DNA of 64,000 nucleotides from Kineococcus sp. NBC_00420 (lineage in GTDB: Bacteria > Actinomycetota > Actinomycetes > Actinomycetales > Kineococcaceae): contig NZ_CP107930.1 in assembly GCF_036021035.1 (NCBI RefSeq), positions 4,984,006 through 5,048,005 of the forward strand, read 5' to 3'. The notes under the pieces are model-generated. The model did no database searches. It saw nothing but the letters and a program-made list of their open reading frames with translations, and was not told the DNA's origin. Each line of letters begins with the position of its first letter. Position 1 is the first letter of the stretch. Below are positions 48,208 to 57,111 of the stretch, in pieces. The translations under genes and the position numbers were made by a program.

Positions 48208-48807
48208 GTGCGGACGGTGCACGAACACGGACCTGGGGACCAGGACGGCGCGGTGGACGGGCAGGTGGACGAGCGAGTGGACGGGCAGGTGGAGCACTGG
48301 GCGCGCGCCGAGGGGGCGTCGCTGCCGTCGCCGCCGACCGCGCCGCACCCCGTGGTGACCGGGGTGGACGCCCCGGTCAGCGCCCACCAGCACCGGCTGC
48401 GGCGGACCCGGGCCGCCCTGCACGCCCAGCGCGAGCGGATCCGCGCCGACACCCGCAAGAACCGGGTCTACCGCGCCGTCGTCGGGGCCGTCGGCGCGTT
48501 CGTCGTCCTGCTCGGCCTCGTGCTGGTGCCGCTGCCCGGTCCCGGCTGGCTCGTGGTGTTCCTCGGGCTCGCCGTCCTCGGCACGGAGTTCTCCTCCGCC
48601 CAACGGCTCAAGCACTTCGGGGAACGCCAGCTCCACCGCTGGGCCCGGTGGCTCGCGCGCCACTCCCTGGCGACCCGCGCGGCGCTGGGGACGGGAACCG
48701 CCGCCGTCGTCGCGGCCCTGCTCTGGGGCTACCTCGCCTGGCAGGGGCTGCCGGCGTGGACGCCCGAGGTCGTCACCGCCCAGCTGCAGTGGGTCCCGGG
48801 TCTCTGA
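48208..48807 (+). CDS. PGPGW-motif membrane protein (TIGR02611-like)
   Basis: 199 residues. A low-complexity acidic N terminus with DGQVDE repeats, then two membrane helices around the conserved PLPGPGWLVVFLGLAVLGTEF, and a third at the C terminus (LGTGTAAVVAALLWGYLAW). The PGPGW family has no known function. GTG at 48208 follows GGAGGG, but the first 60 residues are compositionally odd and a later start (GTG at 48355 or 48364) is possible. Confidence 0.75.
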   Translation: MRTVHEHGPGDQDGAVDGQVDERVDGQVEHWARAEGASLPSPPTAPHPVVTGVDAPVSAHQHRLRRTRAALHAQRERIRADTRKNRVYRAVVGAVGAFVVLLGLVLVPLPGPGWLVVFLGLAVLGTEFSSAQRLKHFGERQLHRWARWLARHSLATRAALGTGTAAVVAALLWGYLAWQGLPAWTPEVVTAQLQWVPGL

Positions 48808-48877
48808 CCGCGGCGGTCGAGAGCACGGCCCGAGTCACGGTATGGTTCTCGGGCCGGACGCGCTCAGCGCGACGTTC

Positions 48878-48949
48878 GGGCGATTAGCTCAGTGGTAGAG
48901 CACTTCGTTCACACCGAAGGGGTCACTGGTTCGAACCCAGTATCGCCCA
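48878..48949 (+). tRNA. tRNA-Val (CAC)
   Basis: Acceptor stem GGGCGAT pairs with ATCGCCC; anticodon arm CTTCG-TTCACAC-CGAAG, anticodon CAC; T-loop TTCGAAC. The 3' CCA is not encoded (CCCA follows). A TATGGT box lies 32 bases upstream. Confidence 0.95.
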
Positions 48950-48966
48950 CCCAGCATCATCAGGAC

Positions 48967-49521
48967 ATGACCCTCGTCGGCGTCCTGTGCGAGATCCACC
49001 TCTTCCCGGTGAAGTCCGTCCCGGGATCCTCCCTCACCGCGGCCGAACTCGGCCCCGACGGCCTCCTGGGTGACCGCGGCCACGCGGTCGTCGACGAGGC
49101 GGGTCGCGTCCTCGCCGCCAAGCGGAACCCCGCGCTGCGCGGGCTCGCCCTCGCCGGGGACCCCCTCGAACCCCGCCTGCGCACTCCCGACGGGACGGCG
49201 CTCGCGGACTTCCTGGCCGTGCCCGGGGCACGACTCGCGCCCGTCGACGGCGGAGCGCGGCAGGTGGCTCCCGTGCACCTCGTCAGCCTCGGCCAGCGAC
49301 GGGAGCCGGACGCCGGGGACTCCTCGCGGGCCAACCTCGTCGTGGAGTTCGGCGCCGACGAACCCCCGGCCGCGGACCTGCAGGGGTGGACCTGCTCGAT
49401 CGGCGCGGCGGTGTTGCGGCTGGGGGGAGCGCCCCGGCACTGCGCGGGGCTGTTCGCCCAGGTCGCGACGGGCGGGGTGCTGCGGGTGGGGGACGAGGTC
49501 CGCGTGAACCCCCCTGGGTAG
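48967..49521 (+). CDS. MOSC-domain protein
   Basis: 184 residues. It has the N-terminal beta-barrel (EIHLFPVKSVPGSSLTAAELG) and MOSC core (DAGDSSRANLVVEFGADEPPAADLQGW) of molybdenum-cofactor sulfurase C-terminal proteins, but the usual catalytic Cys of this family is replaced by the region LRLGGAPRHCAGLF with one Cys. Such proteins carry sulfur for metal-sulfur clusters. ATG at 48967 is only 17 bases after tRNA-Val, so it may be co-transcribed with it. Confidence 0.82.
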   Translation: MTLVGVLCEIHLFPVKSVPGSSLTAAELGPDGLLGDRGHAVVDEAGRVLAAKRNPALRGLALAGDPLEPRLRTPDGTALADFLAVPGARLAPVDGGARQVAPVHLVSLGQRREPDAGDSSRANLVVEFGADEPPAADLQGWTCSIGAAVLRLGGAPRHCAGLFAQVATGGVLRVGDEVRVNPPG

Positions 49522-49524
49522 AGT
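49519..49524 (+). promoter_or_regulatory. -10 box (TAGAGT) of thrS
   Basis: TAGAGT overlaps the MOSC stop codon and lies 48 bases before the GTG at 49573. Confidence 0.4.
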
Positions 49525-49572
49525 CGAACGGTCCGTCCCAGCACCAGCAGCCCAGACCAGCGGAGGCCCCAC

Positions 49573-51555
49573 GTGTCGGCCCAGTTCAGCATCACCCGAT
49601 CCGGGGAGACCCAGCAGGTGGCCGCCGGCACCACGGCAGGGGAGCTGTTCGCCGACGACCGCGCCGTCGTCGTCGCGAAGGTCAACGGCGAACTGCGCGA
49701 CCTCTCCCACGTCCTCGCCGAGGGCGACGACGTCGAGGGTGTCCTCATCTCCTCCGACGAGGGCCTCGCCGTGCTGCGTCACTCGACCGCGCACGTCATG
49801 GCCCAGGCCGTGCAGCAGCACTTCCCCGAGGCCAAGCTCGGCATCGGCCCCCCGATCCGCGACGGCTTCTACTTCGACTTCGACGTCGAGCGCCCCTTCA
49901 CCCCCGAGGACCTCAAGGTCATCGAGAAGACGATGCAGCGCATCGTCAAGGAGGGGCAGCGCTTCGCCCGTCGCGACGTCTCCGACGACGAGGCCCGCGC
50001 CGAGATGGCCGACGAGCCGTACAAGCTGGAGCTCATCGGCCTCAAGAGCACCGCCCCCGGTGGTGTCGCGGACGCGGCCGAGGGCGCCTCGGCCGAGGTC
50101 GGCGAGGGCGGACTGACCATCTACGACAACCTCAAGCGCGACGACTCCGTGGCCTTCAAGGACCTCTGCCGCGGTCCGCACCTGCCGACCACGCGTCTCG
50201 TCGGCATCGGGTTCAGCCTGACCCGCTCGGCCGCGGCCTACTGGCGCGGGAGCGAGAAGAACCCGCAGCTGCAGCGCATCTACGGCACCGCGTGGCCGTC
50301 CAAGGACGAGCTGAAGGCCTACCAGGAACGCGTCGCGGAGGCCGAACGTCGCGACCACCGTCGCCTCGGGGCGGAACTCGACCTGTTCTCCTTCCCCGAC
50401 GAGATCGGGTCCGGCCTGGTCGTCTTCCACCCCAAGGGCGGGGTGATCAAGCGGGAGATGGAGGACTACGTCCGTCGCCGCCACATCGAGGAGGGGTTCT
50501 CCTACGTCGGGACCCCGCACATCTCCAAGGGTGGTCTGTTCGAGACCTCCGGGCACCTGCCGTACTACGAGGACACGATGTTCCCCGGCATGGAGCTGGA
50601 GAACTCGAAGTACTACCTCAAGGCCATGAACTGCCCCATGCACAACCTGATCTTCCGTTCGCGCGGTCGGTCCTACCGGGAACTGCCGTTGCGGTTCTTC
50701 GAGTTCGGGTCCGTCTACCGCTACGAGAAGAGCGGCGTCGTGCACGGCCTCACCCGCGTCCGCGGGCTGACCCAGGACGACTCGCACTCCTACGTCACCC
50801 AGGAGCAGGCGCCGGGAGAGATCAAGCACCTCCTCGACTTCGTCCTCGGCCTCCTCAAGGACTTCGGTCTCGACGACTACTACCTCGAACTCTCCACCCG
50901 CGGGGACTCGGCGAAGTTCATCGGCTCCGACGAGGAGTGGGAGAAGGCCACCGCGGTCCTCGAGACCGCGGCGAAGGAGACCGGGCTGGAACTCGTCGCC
51001 GACCCCGGCGGGGCCGCGTTCTACGGGCCGAAGATCTCCGTGCAGGCCAAGGACGCCATCGGCCGCACCTGGCAGATGTCGACCATCCAGTACGACTTCA
51101 ACCAGCCCGCCCGCTTCGAGCTGGAGTACACCGCCGCCGACGGCACCAAGCAGCAGCCGGTGATGATCCACTCGGCCAAGTTCGGTTCGCTGGAACGCTT
51201 CTTCGGCGTCCTCGTCGAGCACTACGCCGGGGCGTTCCCCCCGTGGCTGGCCCCCGTGCAGGTCGTGGGGATCCCCGTCGCCGACGCGCACGTCCCGCAC
51301 CTGCAGGAGGTCGCGCAGAAGCTGCGCGCCGCCGGGATCCGGGTCGAGGTGGACGACGCCGACGACCGGATGCCGAAGAAGATCCGCACCTGGACCAAGC
51401 AGAAGATCCCGTTCCTGCTCATCGCCGGGGCCGAGGACGTCGAGAACGGTGCGGTGTCGTTCCGCTTCCGTGACGGCAGCCAGGAGAACGGCGTCCCGGT
51501 CGACGACGCGGTCGCGCGGATCGCCGCCGCCGTGCGTGACCGGGTGCAGGTGTGA
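49573..51555 (+). CDS. thrS: Threonyl-tRNA synthetase
   Basis: 660 residues with all parts: TGS domain at the N terminus ([21 protein letters not shown]), tRNA-editing domain ([16 protein letters not shown] and the later C), class II core with [12 protein letters not shown] and [16 protein letters not shown], and anticodon-binding domain ([18 protein letters not shown]). GTG start at 49573 with GGAGG seven bases upstream. No T-box leader is visible. It heads the conserved thrS-HIT-pgsA-acyltransferase-pimA order. Confidence 0.97.
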   Translation: MSAQFSITRSGETQQVAAGTTAGELFADDRAVVVAKVNGELRDLSHVLAEGDDVEGVLISSDEGLAVLRHSTAHVMAQAVQQHFPEAKLGIGPPIRDGFYFDFDVERPFTPEDLKVIEKTMQRIVKEGQRFARRDVSDDEARAEMADEPYKLELIGLKSTAPGGVADAAEGASAEVGEGGLTIYDNLKRDDSVAFKDLCRGPHLPTTRLVGIGFSLTRSAAAYWRGSEKNPQLQRIYGTAWPSKDELKAYQERVAEAERRDHRRLGAELDLFSFPDEIGSGLVVFHPKGGVIKREMEDYVRRRHIEEGFSYVGTPHISKGGLFETSGHLPYYEDTMFPGMELENSKYYLKAMNCPMHNLIFRSRGRSYRELPLRFFEFGSVYRYEKSGVVHGLTRVRGLTQDDSHSYVTQEQAPGEIKHLLDFVLGLLKDFGLDDYYLELSTRGDSAKFIGSDEEWEKATAVLETAAKETGLELVADPGGAAFYGPKISVQAKDAIGRTWQMSTIQYDFNQPARFELEYTAADGTKQQPVMIHSAKFGSLERFFGVLVEHYAGAFPPWLAPVQVVGIPVADAHVPHLQEVAQKLRAAGIRVEVDDADDRMPKKIRTWTKQKIPFLLIAGAEDVENGAVSFRFRDGSQENGVPVDDAVARIAAAVRDRVQV

Positions 51556-51556
51556 C

Positions 51557-52129
51557 GTGAGCGGTGACCCGACCGACGACGAGGCGGTGGGGGTCGAACC
51601 GGCCGAACGGTTCGCGGGGGAACCCGACGGGTTCGCCCGGTTGTGGACCCCCCACCGCCTCGCCTACATCCAGGGCGAGAAGAAACCGGCCGACGGGGAA
51701 CCGGGCAGCTGCCCGTTCTGCCGGGCGCCGGGCCTCGCCGACGACGAGGGGCTCATCGTGCACCGCGGCGAGCACGTCTTCGCGGTGCTCAACCTGTTCC
51801 CGTACAACCCCGGGCACCTCATGGTGTGCCCCTACCGGCACGTGTCGGCCTACGTCGACCTCTACGCCGACGAGCTGGCCGAGTTCACCGCCTTCACCCG
51901 GGCGGCGATCCACACGCTGACGGCGGCCTCGAACCCGTCGGGTTTCAACGTCGGGATGAACCAGGGCGCGGTCGCCGGGGCCGGGATCGCCGCGCACCTG
52001 CACCAGCACGTCGTCCCGCGCTGGGAGGGCGACGCCAACTTCCTGCCCGTCGTCGGGCGGACGAAGGCGATGCCGGAACTGCTGGAGGACACCCGGTCGC
52101 GGCTCGCCCAGGCCTGGACCCGCGGGTGA
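51557..52129 (+). CDS. HIT-family protein (AP4A phosphorylase-like)
   Basis: 190 residues. The HIT motif is HLHQHVVPRW, and CPFC near residue 52 is a zinc-type pair seen in Rv2613c-like AP4A phosphorylases. It follows thrS by one base, as in Mycobacterium, where the synthetase side product AP4A would be cleaved to ADP. GTG at 51557 is preferred because the frame upstream lies in thrS. Confidence 0.88.
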   Translation: MSGDPTDDEAVGVEPAERFAGEPDGFARLWTPHRLAYIQGEKKPADGEPGSCPFCRAPGLADDEGLIVHRGEHVFAVLNLFPYNPGHLMVCPYRHVSAYVDLYADELAEFTAFTRAAIHTLTAASNPSGFNVGMNQGAVAGAGIAAHLHQHVVPRWEGDANFLPVVGRTKAMPELLEDTRSRLAQAWTRG

Positions 52130-52494
52130 GGCCCGTGCTCGTCTTCGACGGGGACTGCGGGATCTGCACCCGCCTGGCGGGGTTCGTCCCGGCGTTGCGG
52201 GCCGACGTGGACGTCGCGGCCTGGCAGACCCTCGACCTCCCCTCCCTCGGGTTGACCCCCGAGGCCTGCGACCGGGCGTTGCAGTTCGTCGACGCGCGAC
52301 GGCGGATCTCCTCGGCCCAGGACGCGGTCGCGGTGCTGTTGCGGCACAGCGCCTTCCCGCTGCCGGTGGCCGGTCGCCTGCTGCAGCTCCCGGGGTTGAA
52401 CGCCCTGGCCGGGTTCGGCTACCGCTGGGTCGCCCGGAACCGTCAGCGCCTGCCCGGCGGGACCCCCGCCTGCGCCCTGCCCGCCCAGCGCTGA
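52126..52494 (+). CDS. DCC-family thiol-disulfide oxidoreductase-like protein
   Basis: 122 residues. The family motif is VFDGDCGICTR (DxDCxxC, about residues 8-14), followed by WQTLDLPSLGLTPEACDRALQFVD. DCC proteins are often beside HTTM membrane proteins, as here, and may supply a redox step. GTG at 52126 overlaps the HIT stop; GTG at 52135 is also possible. It overlaps the opposite HTTM gene by 52 bases at its 3' end. Confidence 0.82.
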   Translation: MRPVLVFDGDCGICTRLAGFVPALRADVDVAAWQTLDLPSLGLTPEACDRALQFVDARRRISSAQDAVAVLLRHSAFPLPVAGRLLQLPGLNALAGFGYRWVARNRQRLPGGTPACALPAQR

Positions 52495-53303
52495 CGCAGC
52501 CCCCGCACCGACACCCGTTCCAACGGCACGAACGCCAGCAGGCAGACCACCGTGGGCAGGAAGTGGATGCCGAGGGTCAGGTAGGTGCCCAGGTGGAAGA
52601 ACCCCCAGAACAGGATGGCCGCGGCGAGCGCGCGACCCCGCAGCCACAGCATCACCGGGGAGCAGAACTCCGCGACGATGACGATCCACTGGATCCCGAC
52701 GACGAAGAACGGGATCCGCTGCAACGCGTCGGTGAGCCCGTTGCCCCGGCGGGAGAACGCCCACGTCGTCACCGCCCCGTTCGCCCAGTCCCAGCCCCCG
52801 AAACGCACCTTGGCCAGCGAGGCGAGGAAGTACGTGCAGACCGTCGCGACCTGGATGCAGCGCACCGCCCAGCCGGCGGACTCGCTCGGCCCACCGCGGG
52901 CCCCCGCACGACCCACGCTCGGCAGGACCAGCAACGCCACCAGCAGGGCGACGTGGTCGTGGTCGATCTTGGAGTAGCTGAAGCCGTTGCCCAGCCAGTA
53001 CAGGTAGGCGATCGCGCAGACCGCCCCGGCCACCCGGGGCAGACGTCCGCTCGCCGCCACCAGTGCGGTGACGGTCAGCACCCACAGGTCGAGGTGGGTG
53101 ACCACGTGCGTCGGCGCCGGTACGTGCAGCGCACGGAAGAGCAGGATCGGGCGGTACAGCTGCGCCGGCACGTCCCCGTGCGACAGCGGCCACGTCGTGA
53201 TCCGCCACGCGTCCCAGACGACGAAGAGGTACAGCAGGACCCGGAGCGCGGCGATCCGCCGCAACGGGACCGCGGGGAACCACCACGTGCGCCACGCGCT
53301 CAC
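52443..53303 (-). CDS. HTTM-domain membrane protein
   Basis: 286 residues, five or six membrane helices, with the HTTM (horizontally transferred transmembrane) features: PLRRIAALRVLLYLFVVWDA, YLYWLGNGFSYSKIDHDHVAL and CTYFLASLAKVRFGGWDW. The family includes vitamin-K-dependent gamma-carboxylase-like proteins; the function here is unknown. GTG at 53303 overlaps the stop of the next minus-strand gene by four bases. Together with the DCC gene it forms a small inserted cassette. Confidence 0.82.
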   Translation of the reverse strand: MSAWRTWWFPAVPLRRIAALRVLLYLFVVWDAWRITTWPLSHGDVPAQLYRPILLFRALHVPAPTHVVTHLDLWVLTVTALVAASGRLPRVAGAVCAIAYLYWLGNGFSYSKIDHDHVALLVALLVLPSVGRAGARGGPSESAGWAVRCIQVATVCTYFLASLAKVRFGGWDWANGAVTTWAFSRRGNGLTDALQRIPFFVVGIQWIVIVAEFCSPVMLWLRGRALAAAILFWGFFHLGTYLTLGIHFLPTVVCLLAFVPLERVSVRGLRQRWAGRAQAGVPPGRR

Positions 53304-53770
53304 GAGCAGCACCCCAGCGGGTGCCGCGGATCGGGGACGTCCCAGCTGGAGAGGACCTCGGTGCTCTTCCCCACCACCGTCCCGTCGTGCAGCGCGCTGA
53401 CGTCCTGGACCAGGATCACCTCCGCGTAGCGCGGCGCATCGGGGTGGCGCGTGGCGTAGGCCGCCGCGATCGCCTCCAGCAACGCCGGGTCGTCGACGAA
53501 GCGGCGCAACTGGCCCTCGACCTCCGCCCGGCGCAGCCCGACACCGCCGGGGGAGAGCGGCACGTCGACCTGCTCGCCGTCGACGGTCACGGCCTCCACC
53601 CGCGTCGAGCGGATCTCGCCGTTCAGGTCCACCCCGAAGGCGTACTGCGACATCGGGGCGAACGGCCAGCGGTCGTCGTCGAAGCGCAGGGTGCCCAGGA
53701 CCAGCGCGACCAGGAACGCCAGGGCGAGCGCGGTGCGCCACCACCGGGCGGGACGGGACAGGTGGTGCAC
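53300..53770 (-). CDS. Single-helix membrane protein, partner of the HTTM protein
   Basis: 156 residues. One N-terminal helix (TALALAFLVALVLGTL), then FDDDRWPFAPMSQYAFGVDLNGEIRS and a mixed extracytoplasmic domain ending in a Cys pair (GCCS). The DDRWPFAPMSQY segment recurs, from memory, in proteins beside HTTM/DCC genes. The start is uncertain; GTG 53770 gives a helix directly after a short basic tail. Confidence 0.65.
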   Translation of the reverse strand: MHHLSRPARWWRTALALAFLVALVLGTLRFDDDRWPFAPMSQYAFGVDLNGEIRSTRVEAVTVDGEQVDVPLSPGGVGLRRAEVEGQLRRFVDDPALLEAIAAAYATRHPDAPRYAEVILVQDVSALHDGTVVGKSTEVLSSWDVPDPRHPLGCCS

Positions 53771-53870
53771 GACCCGAACCCTAGTGATCGCGCCACCCGG
53801 CGCGGGCGACCGGAGCGTGGGCGCGCCGACGCTACCCTGGAGCCCCCCGACCCCGACGGACGACGAGACG

Positions 53871-54488
53871 ATGCTCAACAGGTACGCGCGTGCGGTGGTC
53901 ACGAAGGTCTTCACCCCGTTGGCGCGGCTGCTGCTGCGGCTGGGGGTGACCCCGGACATGGTGACGGTCTTCGGCACGGTCTGCACCGTGCTCAGCGCTC
54001 TCGTCCTCTACCCCACGGGGCACCTGTTCTGGGCCTCGCTGGCCGTGACGGTCTTCGTCCTCTTCGACACCATCGACGGGATCATGGCCCGCATCCTCGG
54101 CCGGTCCGGCAAGTGGGGCGCCTACCTGGACTCCAGCCTCGACCGCTTCGCCGACAGCGCCGTCTTCGGTGGGCTGGTCGTCTGGTTCGCCCGCGGCGGG
54201 AACGACGAGCTCACCGCCGGGCTCGCCCTGGCCTGCCTCGTGTTCGGCAGCATCGTGTCCTACGTCAAGGCCCGCGCCGAGGGCCTCGGCTACACGGCCA
54301 ACGTCGGCATCGCCGAACGCGGCGAACGACTCGTCGCCGTCCTCGTCGGCGCCGGGTTCGTCGGCCTCGGTGTCCCGCTGCCCTTCCTGCAGGTCGTCCT
54401 CGGCCTGCTCGCCCTCGCCAGCGTCGTCACCATCGTGCAGCGCATGTCGACGGTCCGCCGGCAGGCGCTGGCCGACCACCCCGCATGA
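53871..54488 (+). CDS. pgsA: Phosphatidylinositol phosphate synthase
   Basis: 205 residues, six membrane helices, with the CDP-alcohol phosphotransferase motif DGIMARILGRSGKWGAYLDSSLD fully intact. Position between HIT and the PIM acyltransferase matches the mycobacterial PI synthase (PgsA1), which makes phosphatidyl-inositol-phosphate from CDP-DAG and inositol phosphate. ATG at 53871; TACCCT at 53834 may be its -10 box. Its stop overlaps the acyltransferase start. Confidence 0.92.
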   Translation: MLNRYARAVVTKVFTPLARLLLRLGVTPDMVTVFGTVCTVLSALVLYPTGHLFWASLAVTVFVLFDTIDGIMARILGRSGKWGAYLDSSLDRFADSAVFGGLVVWFARGGNDELTAGLALACLVFGSIVSYVKARAEGLGYTANVGIAERGERLVAVLVGAGFVGLGVPLPFLQVVLGLLALASVVTIVQRMSTVRRQALADHPA

Positions 54489-55429
54489 CCCCCCGCACCT
54501 CCCTGCGCCGCACCCGCGACCGGTGCGTGACCACGGCCTTCCGGCTCGGCTGGCGCCTGGCCCGCAGCGTCCCCGAACCCCTCGCCGTCGCCGCCTGCAC
54601 CCGGGTCGCCGACCGCGTCACCGCCCGCGGTGGGAAGGGCGTGGAGCAGTTGCGCCGCAACCTCTCCCGGGCCCGCCCCGAGGCGACGCCGGCCGAGCTC
54701 GACGCCCTCGTCCGCGACGGTCTCCGCAGCTACACCCGCTACTGGCTCGACGCGTTCGCGCTGCCCGGGTGGAGTCGGGAGCGCATCGTCGACACCGTCC
54801 GGATGGACGGGGGGGAAGCGCTCCGGGCCGAACTCACCGCCGGTCGGGGCGCCGTCGCCTTCCTCGGTCACCTCGGCAACTGGGACCACGCCGCCGCCTG
54901 GTCGGCCCACGACCTGCACCACGTCGTCACCGTCGCCGAACGGTTGCGGCCCGAGGAGGTCTACGAGGAGTTCCTCGCCTTCCGCCGCGGCCTCGGGATG
55001 GAGGTCCTGCCGCTGGGGGACCCGGCGACGTTCCCGACGCTGGTCCGCCGGCTGCGGGCCGGTGCCCTCGTCCCGCTGCTCGCCGACCGCGACCTGTCCG
55101 CCACCGGCGTCGAGGTCGACTTCCTCGGCGACCGCGTCCGGATGGCTCCGGGACCCGCGGCGCTCGCCGTCCTCACCGGCGCCGGACTGTTCCCGATGAC
55201 CCTGCACCACGAGGTCGGAGCGCAGGGCCGGGTGCTGGTGGTCGTGACCCACCCACGGGTGGAGGTCCCGCAGCGCCGGGCGGGGGAGTCCGTCCGGGGC
55301 CACCGCGACCGGGCCATCGCCGCGATGACCCAGACCTGCGCCGACGTGCTCGCCGCGGCCGTCCGGGCCCACCCCGACGAGTGGCACGTGCTGCAACCGG
55401 TGTTCCCCGCCGACCTGCGGAGCGGGTGA
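54485..55429 (+). CDS. Phosphatidylinositol mannoside acyltransferase (LpxL/HtrB type)
   Basis: 314 residues. The HX4D catalytic motif is FLGHLGNWDHAAAW, followed by PLLADRDLSATGVEVDFLG, which is the donor-site element of this acyltransferase family. In Mycobacterium the gene in this place (Rv2611c) acylates the mannose of PIM. ATG at 54485 overlaps the pgsA stop (ATGA). Confidence 0.9.
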   Translation: MTPRTSLRRTRDRCVTTAFRLGWRLARSVPEPLAVAACTRVADRVTARGGKGVEQLRRNLSRARPEATPAELDALVRDGLRSYTRYWLDAFALPGWSRERIVDTVRMDGGEALRAELTAGRGAVAFLGHLGNWDHAAAWSAHDLHHVVTVAERLRPEEVYEEFLAFRRGLGMEVLPLGDPATFPTLVRRLRAGALVPLLADRDLSATGVEVDFLGDRVRMAPGPAALAVLTGAGLFPMTLHHEVGAQGRVLVVVTHPRVEVPQRRAGESVRGHRDRAIAAMTQTCADVLAAAVRAHPDEWHVLQPVFPADLRSG

Positions 55430-55432
55430 ACG

Positions 55433-56533
55433 GTGCGGATCGGGATCGTCTGCCCCTACTCCTTCGACGTGCCCGGTGGGGTGCAGTTCCACGTCCGGGA
55501 CCTCGCCGAGCACCTCATCGGCCTCGGCCACCACGTCCGCGTGCTGGCGCCCGCCGACGACGAGTCGACCCTGCCGAGCTTCGCCGACCCGGGCGGCAAC
55601 GTCGTCGCCGTGCCCTACAACGGGTCCGTCGCGCGACTCTCCTTCGGGCCGGTGACCGCGGCCCGGGTGCGCCGCTGGATCGCCGAGGGGGACTTCGACG
55701 TCCTGCACGTGCACGAACCGCTCTCACCCAGCACCTCGCTGCTCGCCCTGTGGGCGGCGAGCGGACCGCTGGTCGCCACGTTCCACACCGCGAACCTGCG
55801 CTCGCGGGCGATGCAGGCCGCGTTCCCGCTGCTGCGGCCCAGCCTGGAGAAGATCTCGGCCCGCATCGCGGTCAGCGAGGACGCCCGGCGGACCGTCGTC
55901 GAGCACGTGGGCGGCGACGCCGTCGTCATCCCCAACGGGGTCTTCACCGACGTCTTCGCCCGCGCCGAGAGGCGTCCGGAGTGGACCGGGACCCCCGAAG
56001 CTCCCGTGATCGCCTTCGTCGGCCGGCTCGACGAACCGCGCAAGGGGTTGCCGCTGCTGTGCCGGATCGTGCCGCTGGTGCGGGCGGTCGTGCCCGGGGC
56101 GCGCTTCCTCGTGGCCGGACGCGGTGACGTCGAGGCCGCCCGGGCGCTGCTGGACGACCCGTCCTCGGTGGAGTTCCTCGGCGCGGTGGACGACCCGGCG
56201 AAGGCGTCGCTGCTGGCCAGCGCCGACGTCTACCTCGCCCCGCACACCGGCGGGGAGAGCTTCGGCATCGTCCTGGTCGAGGCGATGGCGGCGGGGGCGC
56301 CCGTCGTCGCGGCCGACCTCGGCGCGTTCCGGCGGGTGCTGGGCGACGGCGAGTTCGGGCGGGTCTTCACCCTCGGCGACGCGGCCTCGGCGGCGGAGGC
56401 GGTGCTCGACCTGCTGGCCCACCCCGCACAACGCCTCGCCCTCGGGGCCGCCGGTCAGCGGGCCGCCGCGCGCTACGACTGGTCCGTCGTCGCCGCCCAG
56501 GTGCTCACCGTCTACGAGACGGTGGTCGCGTGA
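55433..56533 (+). CDS. pimA: Phosphatidylinositol alpha-mannosyltransferase
   Basis: 366 residues, GT-B fold. RIGIVCPYSFDVPGGVQFHVRDL at the N terminus and HTGGESFGIVLVEAMAAGAPVVA near the C terminus (EX7E motif) are typical of PimA. It puts the first mannose from GDP-mannose on phosphatidylinositol. GTG at 55433, three bases after the acyltransferase. Order matches the PIM operon of Mycobacterium. Confidence 0.94.
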   Translation: MRIGIVCPYSFDVPGGVQFHVRDLAEHLIGLGHHVRVLAPADDESTLPSFADPGGNVVAVPYNGSVARLSFGPVTAARVRRWIAEGDFDVLHVHEPLSPSTSLLALWAASGPLVATFHTANLRSRAMQAAFPLLRPSLEKISARIAVSEDARRTVVEHVGGDAVVIPNGVFTDVFARAERRPEWTGTPEAPVIAFVGRLDEPRKGLPLLCRIVPLVRAVVPGARFLVAGRGDVEAARALLDDPSSVEFLGAVDDPAKASLLASADVYLAPHTGGESFGIVLVEAMAAGAPVVAADLGAFRRVLGDGEFGRVFTLGDAASAAEAVLDLLAHPAQRLALGAAGQRAAARYDWSVVAAQVLTVYETVVA

Positions 56534-57063
56534 CCCCGGTGGTCTCGACGCTGGTCGTCCTGCTGCTGCTGACCGTCCTCGCCTGGTACCTCTCGGCCAC
56601 GGCGCAGCGCGTCGACCGGCTGCACCGTCGGGTCGAGACCAGCCGCGCCGCCCTCGACGCCGAACTGACCCGGCGCGCCTCGGCCGCCCTGGAGTACGCC
56701 ACCTCCGGTGAGCTGGACCCCGCCTCGTCGCTGGTGCTGGCCGACGCCGCGACCGCGAGCCTGGACGCCCCCCGCACCCCGGCGGCGCTGCGCGACGCCA
56801 GCGACGCCGACGACGCCCACCGCTGGCGGGTCGAGAGCGACCTGACCCGGGCGATGGAGGTCGCCCTTCCCGACGAGGACGGTCCCGGTCTCGCCCGGGT
56901 CGCCGACGCGGAGCACCGGGTGGAACTGGCCCGGCGCTTCCACAACGACGCCGTCGTCCAGACCCGGCGGCTGCGGGGCAAGCGGGTCGTGCGCTGGGCC
57001 CGGCTGGCGGGGTACGCGCGCCTGCCCGAGACGGCGGACTTCCTCGACGGTTCCGACTCGTAG
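56530..57063 (+). CDS. LemA-like single-helix membrane protein
   Basis: 177 residues. An N-terminal helix (VSTLVVLLLLTVLAWYL) is followed by RVDRLHRRVETSRAALDAELTRRASAALEYA, which has the LemA-type alternation around a short helix pair, and a second helical region (RRFHNDAVVQTRRLRGKR). Function unknown; this place in the operon is occupied by similar small membrane proteins in other actinobacteria. GTG start overlaps the pimA stop. Confidence 0.7.
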   Translation: MTPVVSTLVVLLLLTVLAWYLSATAQRVDRLHRRVETSRAALDAELTRRASAALEYATSGELDPASSLVLADAATASLDAPRTPAALRDASDADDAHRWRVESDLTRAMEVALPDEDGPGLARVADAEHRVELARRFHNDAVVQTRRLRGKRVVRWARLAGYARLPETADFLDGSDS

Positions 57064-57066
57064 GAT
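57061..57066 (+). promoter_or_regulatory. -10 box (TAGGAT) of pdxS
   Basis: TAGGAT overlaps the stop codon of the LemA-like gene and lies 45 bases before pdxS. Confidence 0.4.
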
Positions 57067-57111
57067 GACGAACGCCTGAACTCTCTCCTTCTGAATCGCG
57101 AGGCGACGACC

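Noticed and set aside
49525-49572. T-box leader before thrS
   Set aside because: The leader is only about 40 bases and has no specifier stem or T-box sequence.
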